From Mayamaea pseudoterrestris (taxonomy: Eukaryota; Bacillariophyta; Bacillariophyceae; Sellaphorales; Sellaphoraceae): a stretch of DNA of 64,000 nucleotides. Position 1 is the stretch's first letter; each line of letters starts with the position of its first letter. The DNA is taken from positions 372,001 to 436,000 of the forward strand of contig BROI01000013.1 of the NCBI GenBank assembly GCA_027923505.1, read 5' to 3'. The translations under genes were made by a program, and so were the position numbers. Below the pieces are notes generated by a model that saw only the letters and a program-made list of their open reading frames with translations, ran no database searches and was not told where the DNA came from. Of the stretch, positions 42,262-53,124 are shown piece after piece.

Positions 42262-45200
42262 ATGAGTAACCCGACGGAGCAGCTTAAACTGCTAAGAGAA
42301 TTCGTTGGAACGACCATTTACACGGAAACGTCGCTTACTGACTGTCTTCGGCAAAACGGATACAATGTCGAACGAGCGGCTGAGGCTCTACTGACTGGAC
42401 AGTATCGACCCTCTAACAATAACAGGGATGATCGAAAGCCGGCTGCGAGGCGTAGCAATCTTGGTGGAGGAGGCAGCACATCTCGTGCAGCATCCTCAGG
42501 AGCGACACAAATTGCTCGGGCGACGACAACCATCAGCTACCCTGCACCCAGTAGAAAGCAGTCAACTACGACAACCACATCATACAAATCAATTACTGCA
42601 ACTACAGTTAATACGGCAAAGCGCGTCAGTCTCGAAGGTTTTTTACCAGAAGAGGATGATGGTGCATCGTACGAACACGCTTGGCTACTGGCGGAGCGAT
42701 GGATCTCAGAGTGTCTCTGCAACTGTCGACGCGGCAGCATTCGCCACAAGGAGGTATTAGCACTGTCGCACTCCAAAACGGGGCCACCGTCACTTCGCTT
42801 TAAGGGAGAGAGAGCTGAAGGGACACTTCCAACCAGTCTGGCAGCCTTCATGGTGCCATTGCTGAGGTATAGCGAGGATCAAGCGAAGCCGCCATTGCTT
42901 TTGCTACACGCCGAGTCGCTGTTCGAAGAGAAGGACCTCAGTACAGGGAGTACCATTCCTATTCGGCTCAGAATGTACTTGCCAAATCCAAAACTGTTCT
43001 TCGAACTGTTTATGCAGGACGAAAATGGCGCTGAAGGGACCTCAGTAAAAGCGAGAACCAGTGCCTTCTTTGACGCGAACTCTAGAAGTAAAACGAAACG
43101 TTCTCCTCTTTTAGATGCTGCATTTGCACTATTGCAATATGGCGAATACGGAGATGTCCCAAAGTTCGAAGTTCCTGCAGTCGAGTCGATTGTTACTGGC
43201 GATGGCGACGAAGTAATCAGCGAGGAACTTTTCGACGAGGAAGACAATCATGACGAGGACGCGGACGAAGAAGCAAAGGAACTCGATAATAGCTTTAACG
43301 TTACGGGTGCGGCTGCAAAGCAGCTTCCAGAGGCAGAAGACCCACCTGGTTTTGTGCCAGGGATGACGCTCCGCTCCTATCAGCGACAAGCACTCTACTG
43401 GATGCGCCTACGCGAGAAAGAAGGAAACTCGCGTAGTGAACATGACGAGCAATTGTCACTTTTGAAAGAGCTGGCTAACTACGAGCCATCCAACGATCAT
43501 AATGCGCGGCCTTATTCCCCTGGGAAGGAAAATCGAGGGCACATATTTTGCGACTGTGGCCCAGTCGTTGTTTCAGCGCAAGCGCAGAGCCGATCACTTA
43601 CCATAGACGGACAAATAAATCCTGTATCCCATCCACTATGGAAGCAACGGTATTTAGCATCTGCGTGTATGAAGAAGACGATTACGTTTTATGTGAATGA
43701 AGTCTTTGCAGCGGCTACACACATGCCACCCGAGCCGCCAAAAGCATGCTCGGGCGGCATTTTAGCGGATTCCATGGGTTTGGGCAAGACGGTGATTGTT
43801 CTCGCTGTGATACTGCAGGAAAAGGCAGAGCGAATGGCGCAGACGGACATGGTTATGCTTGATGCACCCACAACGACACTAGTAATCGTTAAACTCTCGT
43901 TGATTAACCAATGGGAACAGGAGATCAAGACGAAAACAAACCTCTCGGTATATGTATACCATGACTGTGCAGGAGCAGGAACCATTCGAAAGTCACAGCC
44001 TTCCGATTTTGCAGGCGTTGACATCGTCCTCACTACCTACAATGTTCTACCAGGTGAAGTAAAGCGCAAGCAGCCTACACTTTTGCAGTATCCCTGGCTT
44101 CGTATTGTATTGGACGAGGTACGTTGCAGCATTGGTTTGTGTACACCATTGTTCATTCCTTGTGTGCCCATTGCTGTTTCTTATATAACGAATATTTGTT
44201 ACAGGCACATAGCATAAAAAATCACCAGTCGCAAGCCTCGAAAGCTGCCTGCAGCATGAATGCAATTCATCGGTGGGCTTGCACCGGTACCATTGTGCAA
44301 AATGGACTCGACGATGTCTTTGGGCTCATGAAATTCCTTGGACACGAGCCTTGGTGCTGGAACTCGTTTTGGAAGGCTGCAGTTACGAAACCTTGGAGTG
44401 CTGGGCACGATGAAAAAGATGATAATCTCCGACAATTAGTACACAAGGAAAACGTAGCCTTGGTCCTTTCCCGAGTCAGAAAATTACTTGATCCCTTGAT
44501 GATTCGGCGCACAAAGGAAATGGTCCAGCTTGACTTGCCACCAGTGGACACACAAGTAATCAGGATTGAATTTTCTGAAGCCGAGAGAGCCTTTTATGAC
44601 GCTGTGCTGGAGCGTTCTAACGAAATATTTGATGCCTTTGTCGACAAAGGAACAGTAGAGAAGAGTTACCTACAGATTCTGAGCATGATATCTCGCCTCC
44701 GGCAAACTTGCAACCACATGTACTTAACCGTTCGGTCCAAACTCGATGAGGATGCGCTCGTTGAAATTGAAGGGGGATCGGTCACCAAACTGTCAAGAAA
44801 GCGATTAGAACCAAAGAAAGACGACGCGCTCGGGCGTAGTTTTTTCGAAGACCTGCTCAGAAAGGTTCAAGCAGTGGCCTCGCCTCGCAAAAAACCGTCA
44901 GACGAAAGTCCGGAAGGCCCATGCAAACGAGCAAAGGATAATGCTTACTTGTCGGAGATGGTGAAAGGCCTTTCAACGGCCGTCCAAGACAACTCAGTCT
45001 ACGTTCAAGACGAATGTCCCATTTGCTTGGAGACGCCGTTGATCGAGAAGGCCGTAATTAGTCCCTGCGGTCATATCTTTTGCAAAAGCTGCTTGGTCCA
45101 GTATCTCCGCGACAAGGCTCCAGCAAGTGGGGATACAGACCCACGTAAGGCGCTTTTTGCGACATTGCCGGACGGGGAGTGTCCATGCTGCAACAAAATT

Positions 45201-46060
45201 ATCAAGGCTAGAAAAGTCGTTGAGTTAACCAAGTCCAAGACCAGTGACGGCGCTGGCGAATCCTTTTCTTCCAAGTACTTAACGGATGTAGTGACTCCCA
45301 ATAGAATAAAACGCGAAGTTCGAGAGACCCAGGAAGGCAACTCTTCTGCTTTAGCTCGTCGAATGCTAGAAGAAGCGGTGTCTGGTGTGGACAAGGATAG
45401 CTCGAAATTAACAGCAGTCCTGGACGAGCTTTACAACGTGTGGCAGTTGGAACCAGGGTCAAAGACACTTGTTTTTAGCCATTACCTTGGATTTCTGGAT
45501 ATGCTCTCCGCAAAACTCCAATCGGAAGGCATTCCATGCTATCGATTCGACGGGTCGCTTACCGCCAATGAGCGGACTGATGTTTTAAACGGGTTCACGG
45601 CGTGCCAGCCAAAGCGAGCTATGCAGCGAAACGTTGACAAACCTGCTGGCGCCGTCCTGTTGATGAGCATGACAGCCGGTGCTGAAGGTCTCAATCTCAC
45701 GACCGCTTCCTCCTGTTTCATTGTTGAACCGTGGTGGCACTCTGCCAAGGAGGAGCAAGTAAGTTAGCATGCTTTTGTGTTAATTAAGTGAATAACTTCA
45801 ATGCTCATCGTCTGACAATTCGCTACTCTCGTCGGCTCGCCCAGTGTGTCAACAGAATCCATAGAATCGGGCAAGAGGCTTCGATCGTTCGCGTTCGCAA
45901 ATTTATTGTGAATGATAGTGTCGAGGAGCAGATTCTGAAAATGCAGCAGTGCAAAAAAGGTGTTGCCGACGAGCTGTACAATGACACTGGCGACGGAGAC
46001 ATGTCAGGGTCGCGGCTCAGTTTGGACGACTTCAAACTCATATTTCAACGCAACAAGTAA
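42262..46060 (+). CDS. RAD5: RAD5/HLTF-type SNF2 helicase with RING finger, three exons
   Basis: Exons 42262-44118, 44205-45758 and 45845-46060 join in phase 0 and give 1208 residues; both introns are 86 bases. Rad5/HLTF proteins polyubiquitinate PCNA and remodel stalled replication forks. The N-terminus looks like a UBA fold (LTDCLRQNGYNVERAAEALL). A HIRAN-like region follows at about 140-270 (GTLPTSLAAFMVPLLRY). The SNF2 core starts near 368, with Walker A DSMGLGKT near 503 and DEAH split by intron 1 (LDE, then AHSIKN). The RING, CPICLE...CGHIFCKSC...CPCC, lies inside the helicase near 890-950, as in Rad5. Motif V (AEGLNLT) and motif VI (NRIHRIGQ) end the helicase. Domain order is that of Rad5/HLTF. 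Confidence 0.92.
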
Positions 46061-46381
46061 CTTTTGATAGTAATGAGTTAAGCATGCATTCCGTGGAGGA
46101 TCATACCGGTAAAGATGATCGTAGTTATGTATCGCAACGTCGAACTTAAAATAACAGCAAAGGTGAAGATCCGTCCGATACCGGTACGACTCGCGACATG
46201 CCTCATTCATTTTCATTTTCCATCATTTTTTCTTCCTTCATCGCTTGACGCTTGACTTATTCTTCAATTTTGATTGCTTCAGTAGCTTGTACCTTAAGGA
46301 AATGCGCCTGCTGCTTGTCGGAAGCAATCCTTGGCTCGCTCGTGAGCGCTGATTGTTTTTCAACCACGTGATCATTTCCAA
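46061..46381. other. Intergenic region, 321 bases
   Basis: This lies between the RAD5-like stop and the ThiE/TenI-like start. A CACGTG box lies at 46365-46370, 12 bases before that start codon. I see no other element. Confidence 0.45.
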
Positions 46382-47359
46382 ATGGCGTTCATGCATGCTG
46401 TGCATGCACCATTTACATGGAGACGATCAGCTGCAATAAAACGTCTCTGTCTTGCTACTTTCATTTTTCTTGGGTCTCATTTGCGAAGCGCCAGTGCATT
46501 TATGCCGCTGTTTGCCGGTCGTGCGCGAACCATAATTCGCACGCAACAACTGGCTTCATCGAAATGGATCATGGCCGATCCTCCATTTCTTGCCGTTATA
46601 ACCGAAACCTCGGCATGTGACAGTCGCGATCAGTTGGATCATACGCTGGAAGCATTGACCAAGGCAGTCTCGACGAAGCAGGTTGATTTGGTCAGCATTC
46701 GATTGACTCGATTGCCAAAGGACAACAATGAACATGCCGGCCAGCATGATCGAGTGGTTGAGCTCGCACGACGCTTGATGCGGCTTACTGCAATGTATGA
46801 TTTTCGACTGGTTGTTTCAAGTGATTGGGTGGATGCTGGTGCACAAGCTGGTGTAGATGGCGTGCATGTCAAGGAGGCACAGTGGCCAAGCATGATTCCA
46901 GAGATTCAACGCAAGTTTGACATCGCTGGTGTTCGTCCGTCTTCAGACTTGCTGTTTGGCACATCCACGCATAGCTTGGAATCTGCCACTCGCGCCATGG
47001 AATCAACGATCCGTCCAAACTACTTGTTTGTGGGAACCTGCTACAAGACTGCGTCACATCCAGAGAAGCACGTGTTAGAAGGTCCCAAACTACCGGGGCA
47101 GGTCGCTCGAAGACTTGACGAGCTAGCGGGCATTGATCGCCCCAAAGTGTTTGCGATTGGAGGCATTGACGAGGAAAACTGCAACGAGCCGGTGCAAGTT
47201 TTTGGGGCAGACGGAGTGGCAGTGATTCGAGCAGTGTCGGAAGCCGATAACCCTGCCGAAGCAGTGATGCGTCTCAAAGCTGTCATGGCAGGGAGTAGCC
47301 AAGATATGGCCACTTCCGGACTTAGAGACAATCATCGTTGGCCCCCTGACTGTGTTTGA
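46382..47359 (+). CDS. ThiE/TenI-family protein (thiamine phosphate synthase-like), plastid-targeted
   Basis: 325 residues. A signal peptide (RLCLATFIFLGSHLRSASA) is followed by Phe40-Met-Pro, a clear ASAF-type motif for diatom plastid import. The rest is a TIM barrel of the ThiE/TenI group: FLAVITE at the start, DGVHVKEAQWP in place of the usual DGVHLGQ, then LLFGTSTHSLESATRA, PNYLFVGTCYKT, and AIGGIDEENC with GADGVAVIRA for phosphate binding. ThiE joins the thiazole and pyrimidine halves of thiamine; TenI is an isomerase or has no known role. The changed motif makes the exact reaction uncertain. No TPP riboswitch core was seen in the flanks. Confidence 0.83.
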   Translation: MAFMHAVHAPFTWRRSAAIKRLCLATFIFLGSHLRSASAFMPLFAGRARTIIRTQQLASSKWIMADPPFLAVITETSACDSRDQLDHTLEALTKAVSTKQVDLVSIRLTRLPKDNNEHAGQHDRVVELARRLMRLTAMYDFRLVVSSDWVDAGAQAGVDGVHVKEAQWPSMIPEIQRKFDIAGVRPSSDLLFGTSTHSLESATRAMESTIRPNYLFVGTCYKTASHPEKHVLEGPKLPGQVARRLDELAGIDRPKVFAIGGIDEENCNEPVQVFGADGVAVIRAVSEADNPAEAVMRLKAVMAGSSQDMATSGLRDNHRWPPDCV

Positions 47360-48073
47360 CTACCGGTAGTGACTTAGGTACGCTTGTCTACATTGATTTA
47401 CTGTATCAGAAAGAACAACGTATCATTCACTGTCAGAAGCATTATTCTGCGCCCCAGCAAATGTCTTTCATGTTCACTAAGGATGCCTCTATTAGCATCG
47501 TCCAAACTGTTTTTAAAGTACTAAAGTACCGTAGTAAAGTGTGCTGGATGCAAGACGGTCCTCGTAGGGGTAGCTCTCGTCGTACCAGCACTGCATTCTT
47601 GAGGGGCAATATAGTTTGGCCGGGCTCATCATAAGTCACCAAGTCTTAAGCCTGTCAAGGGCATATGTATTCATTTCTCCGCCATTCGTTGACGGTCGTC
47701 ATGACGCGGAAAACGGCACGGTTTTCATGAAAGAAAGGTGCGAACGAGTCACTCCCACGTAGTCGGCTCGATCGGTTTCCAACGGGATTAGCAGCTTTAT
47801 TGGCGCTCTAAAGCATTCATTTGACCCCAAGTGTAATATTACTAAGTGTAGTATATCGTCTTTAGAGAAGGAAACCATAGTTTGAACTGCTACCAGAAGC
47901 GCCGTTGGCAATCGACTTGGGCTTTGGGCGTAATCATCTCATTCTGTGCAGTATTGGCGGCACCCTGCACAGTAATCCACCGAGGTTTTCACGCGACCTT
48001 GCCGTGAACTTGCGAATCGACGACTGACCCGTCCAGTCACTGCTGCTGGGAAAGACATATAGGCCACTCTACC
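47360..48073. other. Intergenic region, 714 bases
   Basis: No convincing gene, RNA or repeat seen. Short frames on both strands lack family likeness. Confidence 0.5.
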
Positions 48074-50005
48074 ATGGCGGGAGGAGAGTGCTGTGCAGAG
48101 CCTTTCTCGCCGACGGTACCGCAGCACGAGCAGGCCGAAACAATAAACAACAACACCAATATGACCATGAACCGGACATTCTCACGGCGAGCAAATGGCC
48201 CAGGCCAGTATTGTTGTCAAGAACCGTGTTCCACTTGCGCCAAACTTCCATTGAAATATCGCCGAGGACATCTGAGTAGCATGTCGATTCGCGATGGACG
48301 CGAGCTGCTGCAATATTTTGACGCCGGCTACTTTGAGCTCATGCTCCAGGAGGACAGACGCAAGAAGGAGGAACCTCAAGTCGATAGTCAAGCAGCCACT
48401 ATTGCTTCCGACAAGGCGCAAAAGCATTTACGAAGGTTGCAGCGAGACTTGGCCGACATGGGCTTGATTCGAAAGCCAGATCAACGATTCACGGGCGAGA
48501 GCGATCAAGCTCGATTGATGGCACCCTTTTGCAAGGAGGAAATTGTCTTTGGACACAAAATTGGAACGGGAGGTTTCTCTGCTGTATATGAAATAGAAGC
48601 TTTTCGAATTGACAAGAATATTCGCGGTCAAGGAGGCGAGAGTAATCAATACGACCTTGAGGAAGCTGCTCGGGAATATTTGCAAAAGCATGTGCGACGA
48701 AAACCTCCGCAGCAATACGAGTCGAGTAGAATTGGTGCTACGAAACAGCAGAGGCATCGAAAACAGGTTCCGCAAACATCACTTGCTAGTTACGCCGTCA
48801 AACATTTGAAGAATTCTCTTGCCAGCGATCCAGACAAGTATCAAAAGGCAGCTGTCGATCTTGCGCTGGAGGGACAACTATTGCTGGTACTGGACCATCC
48901 TCACATTATCAGTCTTCGCGGATGGGCCCGAGACGGAACGAAAGCGTTTGCAGGAGGTTCTCCGTCCGACTACTTTTTGATTCTAGATCGCCTGCCGGAA
49001 ATACTGGACGAGCGCATTTTCATTTGGAGAGAGTCGCTGCTCAAGTACAAGTGCCGACAAAAGGTCCCGTGGCTTCGCAACAAATTCTCCGTCAAGATCA
49101 AGCAGCTGTTCATTGACCGCATTCACGTTGCTCATGATGTCGCCTCAGCAATCGAGTACATGCATGACCGACGGATCATTAACCGCGACTTGAAGGCATC
49201 CAACATTGGCTTTGACCTGAATGGTGAGGTCAAGATCTTTGACCTTGGATTGTCGCGGCTTTTGCCCCACGAAAAGTACAAGACGGATGACGGCTACGTC
49301 ATGAGCCGGGTCGGAACCAAGGCCACCATGGCGCCGGAGGTTCGGCGAAAGCAGCCGTACGATACTTCGGCAGACGTTTACTCGTTCGGTATTGTTCTCT
49401 GGGAGATTCTCATGCTTTCCACGTCGACCGACTATTTGCGAAGCTTGAAGAAGGAAGTCAGAAAGCGATTGGAAGGAGACGATGACGAGGAGACGAGCGA
49501 TGAGGATTACTTGCCGCTTCCAGTATGTTTATGCTGGCCCAAGGCGATGCAAGCGCTCGTCCGGCAGTGTCTCATGTACGACCCCAGGGAACGGCCCACA
49601 ATGTGCCATGCTCGCCGCGTCCTTTGCAACCAAATGGAAGGACTTGGCGTACGAATGCTTGGCGGCAGGGGCGGCCAAACTGCCAGACGCTCCACCTTTC
49701 GGGTAGACTTGAGCAAGTTCGACATGGATGAGTTTTCGCGCACGAGCATTGACACATCTTTACGAGAGCCCTTGTCGTCGACGGACTTTCGGCTTCTTCC
49801 TACAAGCTCCAGCAACCAATCCAATCGTCAGAACAATGCTGGTTCTCGACGCAAACTTTGCACGAGTCCAGAAGATAATGGCACAGTCGCTACTGCTCAG
49901 AGTGGCGACGCAAAGCTAGACGACACGCCAGTGCCCATTTCCATTCTTCCTCCGGATTGCATGACCGATACATTGTCCGACTCTCCCAAACTATCGACTG
50001 GGTAG
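48074..50005 (+). CDS. Divergent protein kinase (tyrosine-kinase-like fold)
   Basis: 643 residues from an ATG in ACCATGG context. The kinase domain covers about 155-545. It has the glycine loop GTGGFSAVYE, YAVKHLK with the ATP-binding lysine, and a long insert of about 70 residues between these two. The catalytic loop reads INRDLKASNIGFD, with Asn in place of the His of HRD, while the catalytic Asp and metal-binding Asn are kept. The magnesium loop is FDLGLSR (DLG instead of DFG), and the activation segment ends MAPEVR. YSFGIVLWEI is of TKL type. The C-terminal ~100 residues are Ser/Thr-rich. The key catalytic residues are present, so it is probably active. Substrate unknown. Confidence 0.87.
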   Translation: MAGGECCAEPFSPTVPQHEQAETINNNTNMTMNRTFSRRANGPGQYCCQEPCSTCAKLPLKYRRGHLSSMSIRDGRELLQYFDAGYFELMLQEDRRKKEEPQVDSQAATIASDKAQKHLRRLQRDLADMGLIRKPDQRFTGESDQARLMAPFCKEEIVFGHKIGTGGFSAVYEIEAFRIDKNIRGQGGESNQYDLEEAAREYLQKHVRRKPPQQYESSRIGATKQQRHRKQVPQTSLASYAVKHLKNSLASDPDKYQKAAVDLALEGQLLLVLDHPHIISLRGWARDGTKAFAGGSPSDYFLILDRLPEILDERIFIWRESLLKYKCRQKVPWLRNKFSVKIKQLFIDRIHVAHDVASAIEYMHDRRIINRDLKASNIGFDLNGEVKIFDLGLSRLLPHEKYKTDDGYVMSRVGTKATMAPEVRRKQPYDTSADVYSFGIVLWEILMLSTSTDYLRSLKKEVRKRLEGDDDEETSDEDYLPLPVCLCWPKAMQALVRQCLMYDPRERPTMCHARRVLCNQMEGLGVRMLGGRGGQTARRSTFRVDLSKFDMDEFSRTSIDTSLREPLSSTDFRLLPTSSSNQSNRQNNAGSRRKLCTSPEDNGTVATAQSGDAKLDDTPVPISILPPDCMTDTLSDSPKLSTG

Positions 50006-50092
50006 AGTTTGGCACATATACTTTAGCAAATCATAATATTTAGAGTGTAAAATATGTATAAGCCTTCTTTGTTATGTTATCAGTAAAAGCTC

Positions 50093-50775
50093 TTACTGCC
50101 AACTTGCTGCTCCATCAGTAGTACTGCTTTCACTTGCATGTATTTTGATTTTTGGCTGTTCATTCACCAGAGCCAAAAAGGGCGTCCACACTCCTTGAAT
50201 TGAAGGCGTATCTGTTAAGACCGGTGTTGTAATCTTGGTAATCTTGCGTCCACTCCGTGAATGTAGCATGTCAAGTACGTCCTGAATGTCCTTTTGGGTT
50301 TCATAATTCTTGACAGTCACTTGATGTTGTATCGTCGAGCATGTCTTGTAGTTTCCTTGGACGAATGGATGCTTTCCGTTACGTGGAGACAGTGATACTT
50401 CGACTGCGCGTAAGTTGCAGACATACGAATGTTAGCAAAATTGTTTGTCGACGAATCTGTGTATACTTGCTCACTCTAGATGAATCGAAAGTGGCAAGCT
50501 GTTGGTATACAACGCCAATTCTTGTATCCTCCGCGAGTGACGGCCACGACCATGAATCAAAGATTCGCGTCGTCAAAGTAAACAGAGGATTGAAAGATGC
50601 AAACAATTGCTCGCACTGTACCGGTAGCTTTGCTTCACTCACCATGCGGATGATCGGATGCCCATTTCGACAAACGTCCTGATGCAATAAATTTGCGAAG
50701 CATTGTACTCGATCCTCCATGCTCGCAGTAGTAGACGCTCAGCTTTTGTAGCTGAAATATGCCTCGAGTTGCCAT
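50093..50775 (-). CDS. MRPL43: Mitochondrial ribosomal protein mL43, two exons
   Basis: Exons 50775-50643 and 50403-50093 give 147 residues; the 239-base intron (GTGAGT donor, GCGCAG acceptor) is phase 1. It is a protein of the large mitochondrial subunit with a thioredoxin-like fold of the L51/S25/CI-B8 family. The first exon encodes MATRGIFQLQKLSVYYCEHG and GSS, the conserved mL43 start with Tyr-Cys and Gly-Gly-Ser. After the join come NGKHPFVQGNYKT and a strand VTVKN, both family landmarks. A C-terminal tail of about 50 residues follows. The gene is easily missed because it is short, split and overlapped by longer chance frames. It is divergent from the SNARE gene at 51111 (gap 50776-51110, nothing else seen). 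Confidence 0.88.
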
Positions 50776-51110
50776 GGTTTGTATGTATTAGAAATGCAAG
50801 AGATTGAACAGCTTGCAATGGTAAATCCGTCATGGTCGAAGGCGCGCTTCGTGTGGCCGTCAATAGACGCTGAATGTCGCACCACGACTGCTCAAAAGTT
50901 CGTTTCCAAGACTGGAATGCGTCACGCGCTTTCATGCGTTGACCATGATGGCGCCTCCGTGCCTCCGTCAAACGACGTCGCGCCGCTTTTATCGAGCACG
51001 GCAAAGCGATTGAACTGGCGACTGGCGAACAAACAAAGGCCGCTTGCAATCAAACTGCAGATACTTTGCGACTAAAACCTATACTACACAGCAATTAGCG
51101 AAACAGCTTG

Positions 51111-52116
51111 ATGAGCTTTTCCGATTTCAGTTCGAGCAAGCGAGCGGCGAACGCTCCTCAGCAAGCTCCCAATTCTGGCGGATTCTCAGCGCGAGGCAGT
51201 GATGTACTTTCGCAAATAAGCGACGTATTGCTGCAGTATCAGGTAAATTGAGGAACATTATGCGGTTGTCGCAAAATTAATGAATACATACGGCTCGTGC
51301 GAATGAGTCTTATTTGCACCGCATCACCAAAGCCCCTCCGCTCACCTCCTTTGACTTTATATTACAATCTATGTTACAGCGCAACGTTGGTATACTAGAA
51401 AAGATTGTTCAATCATTATCTTCCTTGCGCTCCGACGAGGAACTTGCTCTCCAATACAAGGCGCAAGTTGACGTCATTGGACAATTGCAGGAGAAACTGA
51501 CACGCTTGCTGCAGCAAACCAAAAAGTCTAGTTCGACGCAGCAAATGGCAGCCGTCGTCAAGCTGCAGCGCGACTTTGAACGAGTGCAGGCGCGCGCATT
51601 GGCCTTGCAGCAAACGGCTGCCAAGCTCCAGCTCCAGGCGACGAGTAGACGAACTGCAACGGTTGTCTCCAGCAGCAGCACGAAGAGCGTTTCGCAAAAT
51701 GGCAATGTGCAGCAAGTTGACTCTTATCAGCAAATACAAGTGCAGCTTCAACATGATGTAAGTCTAAACTAGGATGTTTTTTGGCTTGGTGTGGAAACGA
51801 TTGGCTACAGACCTTGTCGAGATGTGATGAAAGAAGGTGATGTGCTCACATTGCAACACGCTATATTTCTTTTCAACAGCGACTCCAGGAAGAGATTATG
51901 CGCGAGCGGGAGGAGGAGATTCGCAACATTAACCGGGGCATGCATACCGTCAATGAGATTTACAAGGACTTGGCACATATTGTAGGCTCCCAGCAGGAAG
52001 ATATTGATCGAATCGAAACGCAAATGGAGGATGCCAATGCCAATGCGCAGTCGGGTCTCAAGCAAGTGGAAAAGGCGAATGAAAAGTATGGACAGGCAAA
52101 TTGTCTTATATCGTAG
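51111..52116 (+). CDS. Qa-SNARE (syntaxin-like) ending in a CaaX box, no membrane anchor, three exons
   Basis: Exons 51111-51242, 51380-51757 and 51880-52116 join in phase 0 and give 248 residues. After a short polar start, residues 40-165 are helical, with a Gln/Leu-rich block (QLQEKLTRLLQQTKKSSS) like the N-terminal bundle of Pep12/syntaxin 7. The SNARE motif covers about 175-235 (VNEIYKDLAHIVGSQQEDID and on), with Gln at the central layer, typical of Qa. Where syntaxins have a membrane helix, this protein ends after EKANEKYGQAN with CLIS, a CaaX prenylation motif. A missed anchor exon is unlikely: only 48 bases separate the stop from the convergent BUD22 gene, and the stretch has no hydrophobic frame. 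Prenylation would explain membrane binding, as in Ykt6. Confidence 0.85.
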
Positions 52117-52164
52117 CAAATCATTAGGAGATTTTGTAAAAGCAATAATACAAGCTATGTCTAG

Positions 52165-53124
52165 TTAGTCAAACGTGACTTTTGTTCCTTGGAACGTGAC
52201 AATCCCTTCCTTTTTCGACTTTTGCGCCGCCCAAGATGGATGCAGCTTCTCGTCCGACACTTTTTGATTGATTGATCCTCGATGTTGAGGTTTGTCGTTT
52301 CTATTGAACGCCTTGTCGCGTCCATCGGAACCAGAATTCAAAGGCGCATGCGAATGCGAATCATGAGCGTCTACCCTCGGCTTTGTCTCTCTCCAATTCA
52401 ACGACTTTTCCGGTGCAGGCAAACCCTTTTCCTTGGCTGCGATCGCAGCTGCTTTTGCTTTCCGAGCTCTTTGGCCTTGCCGATTTTTCTTCACGGCTGG
52501 CACGGCCGGACCGTCAGGTTCATCACTATCAACAGCACCAAGCTGAACAAACATGCTACTCGAAACATTGCCCTGATCACTTCGTTCTCGTTGTTGCAGT
52601 ATTTCTGTCTTGTCATTCTTGCTTAGCTTCTTTCGCTTGACATTGTGCTCTCCTCGTTCGTCTTCATCTTGACGTTCTAGTCGTTTCAAGCACCATTTTC
52701 GAAAGTCCGTCGCCTGTTCGCTCCAACTTTCCATAGATTGCTGCATGCGCTTGTGTTCCAATAGCTTCTCAACCCACTTGTCGTTGCTAGCATCGTTACT
52801 CTCGTGTTTTGGCGGTTCATAGCCATTTGGGTTCAGCTGCGAGACACCAATGCGACGTAAGCATTTGTCTAGCACGGGTTCAATGGACATTTGTTTCAGC
52901 GTCTCATACGTTTGCTGCATCTTTTCAACTGACTGCTTTTCTTCGGTCGCCTTTATCTTTCGAATTAGTTTCTGACATTCAAACGACTTGCAGACTTTGA
53001 GCTGCTTCGACAAGTCTTTGCGACACTGGTGAATGAGTCGGTCATAGTAGTCTTGCTCCGGCGATGGACGAGCACTTGCTGTAGTTTCCTCATTACGCAA
53101 GCGTTTGCGCTTCTCGTTTGGCAT
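52165..53124 (-). CDS. BUD22: BUD22/SRFBP1-like ribosome biogenesis factor
   Basis: 319 residues in one exon. BUD22 is a nucleolar protein needed for 18S rRNA maturation and 40S production. The N-terminus is basic (KRKRLRNEE), then helical with KSFECQKLIRKIKATEEKQS. The centre is polar and charged. The C-terminus carries the family hallmark KLHPSWAAQKSKKEGIVTF and ends GTKVTFD, like the LHPSWEA...F.G.KI.FD end of BUD22 in fungi and animals. The protein is shorter than yeast BUD22, with a reduced acidic middle. Confidence 0.84.
   Translation of the reverse strand: MPNEKRKRLRNEETTASARPSPEQDYYDRLIHQCRKDLSKQLKVCKSFECQKLIRKIKATEEKQSVEKMQQTYETLKQMSIEPVLDKCLRRIGVSQLNPNGYEPPKHESNDASNDKWVEKLLEHKRMQQSMESWSEQATDFRKWCLKRLERQDEDERGEHNVKRKKLSKNDKTEILQQRERSDQGNVSSSMFVQLGAVDSDEPDGPAVPAVKKNRQGQRARKAKAAAIAAKEKGLPAPEKSLNWRETKPRVDAHDSHSHAPLNSGSDGRDKAFNRNDKPQHRGSINQKVSDEKLHPSWAAQKSKKEGIVTFQGTKVTFD

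Noticed and set aside
46382-47700. Possible TPP riboswitch near the ThiE/TenI-like gene
   Set aside because: The conserved CTGAGA and thiamine-pocket sequences were not found in the flanks.
47699-47911. Minus-strand 70-codon frame in the gap before the kinase
   Set aside because: It is short and has no motif or splice partner.
50379-50720. Minus-strand frame starting MEDRVQ over the mL43 gene
   Set aside because: It runs through the intron of mL43 in another frame and has no family likeness, while the spliced mL43 product matches its family.
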